Below are positions 34,432-36,440 of a stretch of 36,440 bases of DNA, piece by piece; position 1 is the stretch's first letter, and every line of letters begins with the position of its first letter. This DNA comes from an uncultured Lachnospiraceae bacterium (GTDB taxonomy: Bacteria; Bacillota; Clostridia; Lachnospirales; Lachnospiraceae): contig CADBPM010000093.1 in NCBI GenBank assembly GCA_902796595.1, positions 1 to 36,440 of the forward strand, written 5' to 3'. The translations under genes and the position numbers were made by a program. The notes under the pieces were generated by a model. It was not told the origin of the DNA, did not search any database, and saw only the letters and a list, made by a program, of their open reading frames with translations.

Positions 34432-35460
34432 ATGGCAAAGATCACTATAAAGGATATCGCAAAGATGTGTGGTGTCGGAGTTTCAACAGTTTCAAGAACC
34501 TTAAACGGCCATCCGGATGTTAATCCTGAAACAAGGGCAAAGATACTTGAGACAGTTGAAAAGATGAATTATGTTCCGAATAATTCAGCAAGAAATCTTG
34601 GTAGAAATGATTCTGCCTCAATCGCAATACTTGTAAAGGGAGCTTCGAATACACTCTTTTCATCGATGATAAGCACTATAGAGTATGATGCAAAAGAAAG
34701 AGGGTATTCTGTTGTTCTTCATAGTGTAGGCTTTTATGAGGACGAGATCGATGTTGCAAGAGAGCTTGTAAAGGAAAAGAGACTTCGCGGAATAATCTTT
34801 CTCGGAGGTTTCTCGCTTCACAGTGATGAGAAACTTAAGGAACTTGGTGTGCCTTTTGTACTTGTTACAACCGGTTATGTAACAGAACGTTTCAGCAGAA
34901 ATGTCTACTCTACAGTTTCGGTGGATGATGCCGCCGAGGGCGAGAAGATGACCAACTACCTTATTAAGACAGGACATAGAAAAATAGCTATTTTAGGACC
35001 TGATCCGCACGATAATTCGGTAGGAAGCCTCCGTCTTGCCGGATATAAGAGGGCATTGACTTCGAATGGTATAGATTTCAACGATAAACTTATCATACCT
35101 ATGGATCATGATACTGCAGATTATACTATGGAGAATGGCTATGCGGCAATGAGCAATTTCCTCAAAGAGGGCATTAAGATTTCCGCTGTTTTTGCTATTT
35201 CTGATACTCTTGCGCTTGGTGCTGCGAGAGCGATATATGATGCAGGGCTCAGGATTCCTGAGGATATTGCGGTTGCTGGTTTCGATGGCATTCCAGCCTG
35301 CAAGTATTATGTGCCGAGCATTACGACAATAAGACAGCCGCTTTATGACATGGCAAAGGAGTCCGCAAGGATACTTTTTGATGTCATAGATAAAAAGGGT
35401 GAGCACATGCATGAAGTCTTCCCAGGCGAACTTATCATAGGCGAGTCAACAGAAGTGTGA
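34432..35460 (+). CDS. LacI/GalR family transcriptional regulator
   Basis: A 342-residue repressor. The N-terminus ITIKDIAKMCGVGVSTVSRTLNG is the LacI helix-turn-helix with its minor-groove hinge (NNSARNLGR). It is followed by a periplasmic-binding-protein-like ligand domain. Being cotranscribed with malQ (nine-base gap) and downstream of a perfect operator (32829-32840), it likely represses its own operon and responds to a maltodextrin-type signal; the ligand is inferred. ATG follows GAGG. A long hairpin terminator lies 60 bases after the stop. Confidence 0.92.
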   Translation: MAKITIKDIAKMCGVGVSTVSRTLNGHPDVNPETRAKILETVEKMNYVPNNSARNLGRNDSASIAILVKGASNTLFSSMISTIEYDAKERGYSVVLHSVGFYEDEIDVARELVKEKRLRGIIFLGGFSLHSDEKLKELGVPFVLVTTGYVTERFSRNVYSTVSVDDAAEGEKMTNYLIKTGHRKIAILGPDPHDNSVGSLRLAGYKRALTSNGIDFNDKLIIPMDHDTADYTMENGYAAMSNFLKEGIKISAVFAISDTLALGAARAIYDAGLRIPEDIAVAGFDGIPACKYYVPSITTIRQPLYDMAKESARILFDVIDKKGEHMHEVFPGELIIGESTEV

Positions 35461-35471
35461 AGTTTTCTTTC

Positions 35472-35508
35472 TTATCGTAAACGAAATAAACATTTTCGCT
35501 TACGATAA
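35472..35508. repeat. Palindromic element, second location
   Basis: TTATCGTAA (35472-35480) pairs with TTACGATAA (35500-35508); inner CGAAA/TTTCG continues after one mismatch. Bases 35473-35489 match 28903-28919 as an exact reverse complement of 17 bases. Confidence 0.65.
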
Positions 35509-35519
35509 AAGTCGTCGAA

Positions 35520-35559
35520 AAATAAAGTCGGATAGAGCAAGCTCTATCCGACTTTATTT
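35520..35559. terminator. Long hairpin, likely terminator of malQ-lacI
   Basis: A perfect 19-bp inverted repeat (35520-35538 and 35541-35559) with two bases between, sharing the GGATAGAG core with 28864-28870. It is preceded by As and followed by TTTATTTC, so it may terminate in both directions. It belongs to the same repeat family as the palindrome at 28859. Confidence 0.65.
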
Positions 35560-35602
35560 CCCTTATACACTATATTGCCATATTGTGGAAAAACTTACTT
35601 TT

Positions 35603-35623
35603 TTGTGATAAACTTGATTACAA
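35603..35623 (+). promoter_or_regulatory. Imperfect dyad, possible resolvase site
   Basis: TTGTGATAA and TGATTACAA flank a three-base centre; eight of ten positions pair across the 21 bp. It is about 65 bp upstream of a serine recombinase, where such proteins often bind and autorepress. No consensus promoter is clear here. Confidence 0.3.
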
Positions 35624-35625
35624 AG

Positions 35626-35652
35626 AAAGGAGCAGCGTGTCTGCTCCTTTTT
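35626..35652 (+). terminator. Terminator-like hairpin in the recombinase leader
   Basis: AAAGGAGCAG (35626-35635) pairs perfectly with CTGCTCCTTT (35641-35650), loop CGTGT, followed by TT to 35652 (five Ts in all from 35648). It lies about 37 bases before the start codon and could attenuate transcription. Confidence 0.6.
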
Positions 35653-35689
35653 GCGTGGCCCAATATTTTGCATGAAAAGGAAAGTAAGA

Positions 35690-36325
35690 ATGCCAGTATT
35701 TAAAAGAAGGAAAACTAAACCGGAAGCATACGCTTATGTACGGGTAAGTACTATGGAGCAGAACGAGGACAGACAGATGGATGCTATGAAAGCTGTTGGT
35801 ATAAGAGAATCCCATATTTACCTTGAAAAAAAGTCCGGAAAAGATTTTGACCGTCCTGAATACAGGAAACTTGTAAAAATGATGAAGGAAGGTGATGTTC
35901 TTTATATTTTAAGTATAGACAGACTTGGCAGAAATTATGATGAGATAAGAGAGCAGTGGCGTTTACTTACAAAGATAAAGAAAGTAAATATAGTGGTCTT
36001 AGATATGCCTCTTCTTGACACAAGACAGTATAAAGACTTAGTCGGCACACTTATCAGTGATCTTGTATTAGAGCTGCTTGCCTATGTTGCAGAAAGTGAA
36101 AGAGCTTCTATAAGTGAAAGAACCAGACAGGGGCTTAAGGCTGCTAAGAAGCGGGGAGCAAGGCTTGGAAGACCAAGACTTCATTTTAACAATGATTTTG
36201 TTGAAATGTATCGGGCTGTGTGCAACGGAAAACTTAGTATATCGAAGGCTGCAGCGAAACTTGGTATATGCAAGTCAACTTTTAGATACAGGATAAAGGC
36301 ATATAACGAAAGACATAAGGGTTAG
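35690..36325 (+). CDS. Serine recombinase (resolvase/invertase type)
   Basis: A small serine recombinase of 211 residues. The N-terminal catalytic domain has YAYVRVSTMEQNEDRQ with the nucleophile Ser in RVST, YILSIDRLGRNYDEI and the ESERASISERTRQG motif with its catalytic Arg. The C-terminal helix-turn-helix is SISKAAAKLGICKSTFRYRIKAY. I chose ATG 35690 behind AAGGAAAG, over an ATG at 35672 and a TTG at 35651. It could invert or resolve DNA nearby, or be left over from a mobile element. No partner genes or paired recombination sites are visible. Confidence 0.9.
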   Translation: MPVFKRRKTKPEAYAYVRVSTMEQNEDRQMDAMKAVGIRESHIYLEKKSGKDFDRPEYRKLVKMMKEGDVLYILSIDRLGRNYDEIREQWRLLTKIKKVNIVVLDMPLLDTRQYKDLVGTLISDLVLELLAYVAESERASISERTRQGLKAAKKRGARLGRPRLHFNNDFVEMYRAVCNGKLSISKAAAKLGICKSTFRYRIKAYNERHKG

Positions 36326-36337
36326 ATTTGCTCAAAA

Positions 36338-36366
36338 TAGACTTATGTTCTTTGATATGCTATACT
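36338..36366 (+). promoter_or_regulatory. Promoter pointing out of the window
   Basis: TAGACT (36338-36343), a 17-bp spacer and TATACT (36361-36366) with an extended -10 TGC. It drives the leader at the right edge; the gene is outside. Confidence 0.6.
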
Positions 36367-36385
36367 TTAAGTATATGTAAATAAT

Positions 36386-36435
36386 GAGGCATTGCGAAGC
36401 AATGTCTCGCAGCCCCGTGCAACGCTGAAAGCGTT
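36386..36435 (+). other. Two leader hairpins at the right edge
   Basis: GAGGCATTGC (36386-36395) pairs with GCAATGTCTC (36399-36408), loop GAA. AACGCT (36421-36426) pairs with AGCGTT (36430-36435), loop GAA, then AAAAA. The first begins about 13 bases after the predicted start of transcription. Confidence 0.55.
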
Positions 36436-36440
36436 AAAAA

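Overview
The window is an AT-rich chromosomal segment of a Gram-positive, low-GC anaerobe, most likely a Lachnospiraceae (Clostridia). The case rests on the AddAB recombination nuclease, redox-switched Hsp33, AGGAGG-type ribosome binding sites, tight operons with ATGA-type overlaps, a lipoprotein, and several proteins of types I associate with that family (the eukaryote-like HisA, the membrane protein with a YLPVW-like motif, the secreted Ig-like protein). I see no tRNA, rRNA, CRISPR array, complete insertion sequence or prophage.

Layout. Bases 1-105 are the last codons of a type I restriction specificity subunit (hsdS), so an R-M locus lies to the left. Next are dtd and an unknown charged coiled-coil protein (742-1683). 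A long operon (1871-13346) carries nadE, addB, addA, an eukaryotic-type hisA, a SAM methyltransferase and hslO, most of them overlapping. It is followed by a secreted Ig-like protein and a CLC-type anion transporter. Then come an unknown 95-aa protein, a MATE exporter and a first HypB GTPase. Two membrane-protein genes run the other way (19589-21149). The arginine operon argG-argH-argF (21359-24969) has a near-consensus promoter and an ARG-box-like operator. Convergent to it are a second HypB and a glycerophosphodiesterase. A lipoprotein, a PfkB-like protein with an altered catalytic motif, the tldD/tldE pair, an EamA transporter, a malQ-lacI pair with a perfect LacI-type palindrome, and a serine recombinase complete the window.

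How the genes work together. argGHF converts carbamoyl phosphate and ornithine to arginine, probably under ArgR control. The malQ-lacI pair looks like an autoregulated alpha-glucan module. AddAB is a complete recombination nuclease. TldD/TldE form a heterodimeric metalloprotease. The two HypB copies have no HypA, hydrogenase or urease gene beside them.

The most unusual signal lies in non-coding structure. A 78-bp two-hairpin element occurs once at 17194-17271 and twice, as perfect 80-bp tandem copies, at 28681-28840. The two versions match at 56 of 78 positions without gaps, and the second stem shows three double compensatory changes. A second palindromic family occurs at 28859-28926 and, inverted, at 35472-35559. 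More generally, many predicted promoters here are followed by a leader hairpin, often with a three-base loop, before the ribosome binding site.
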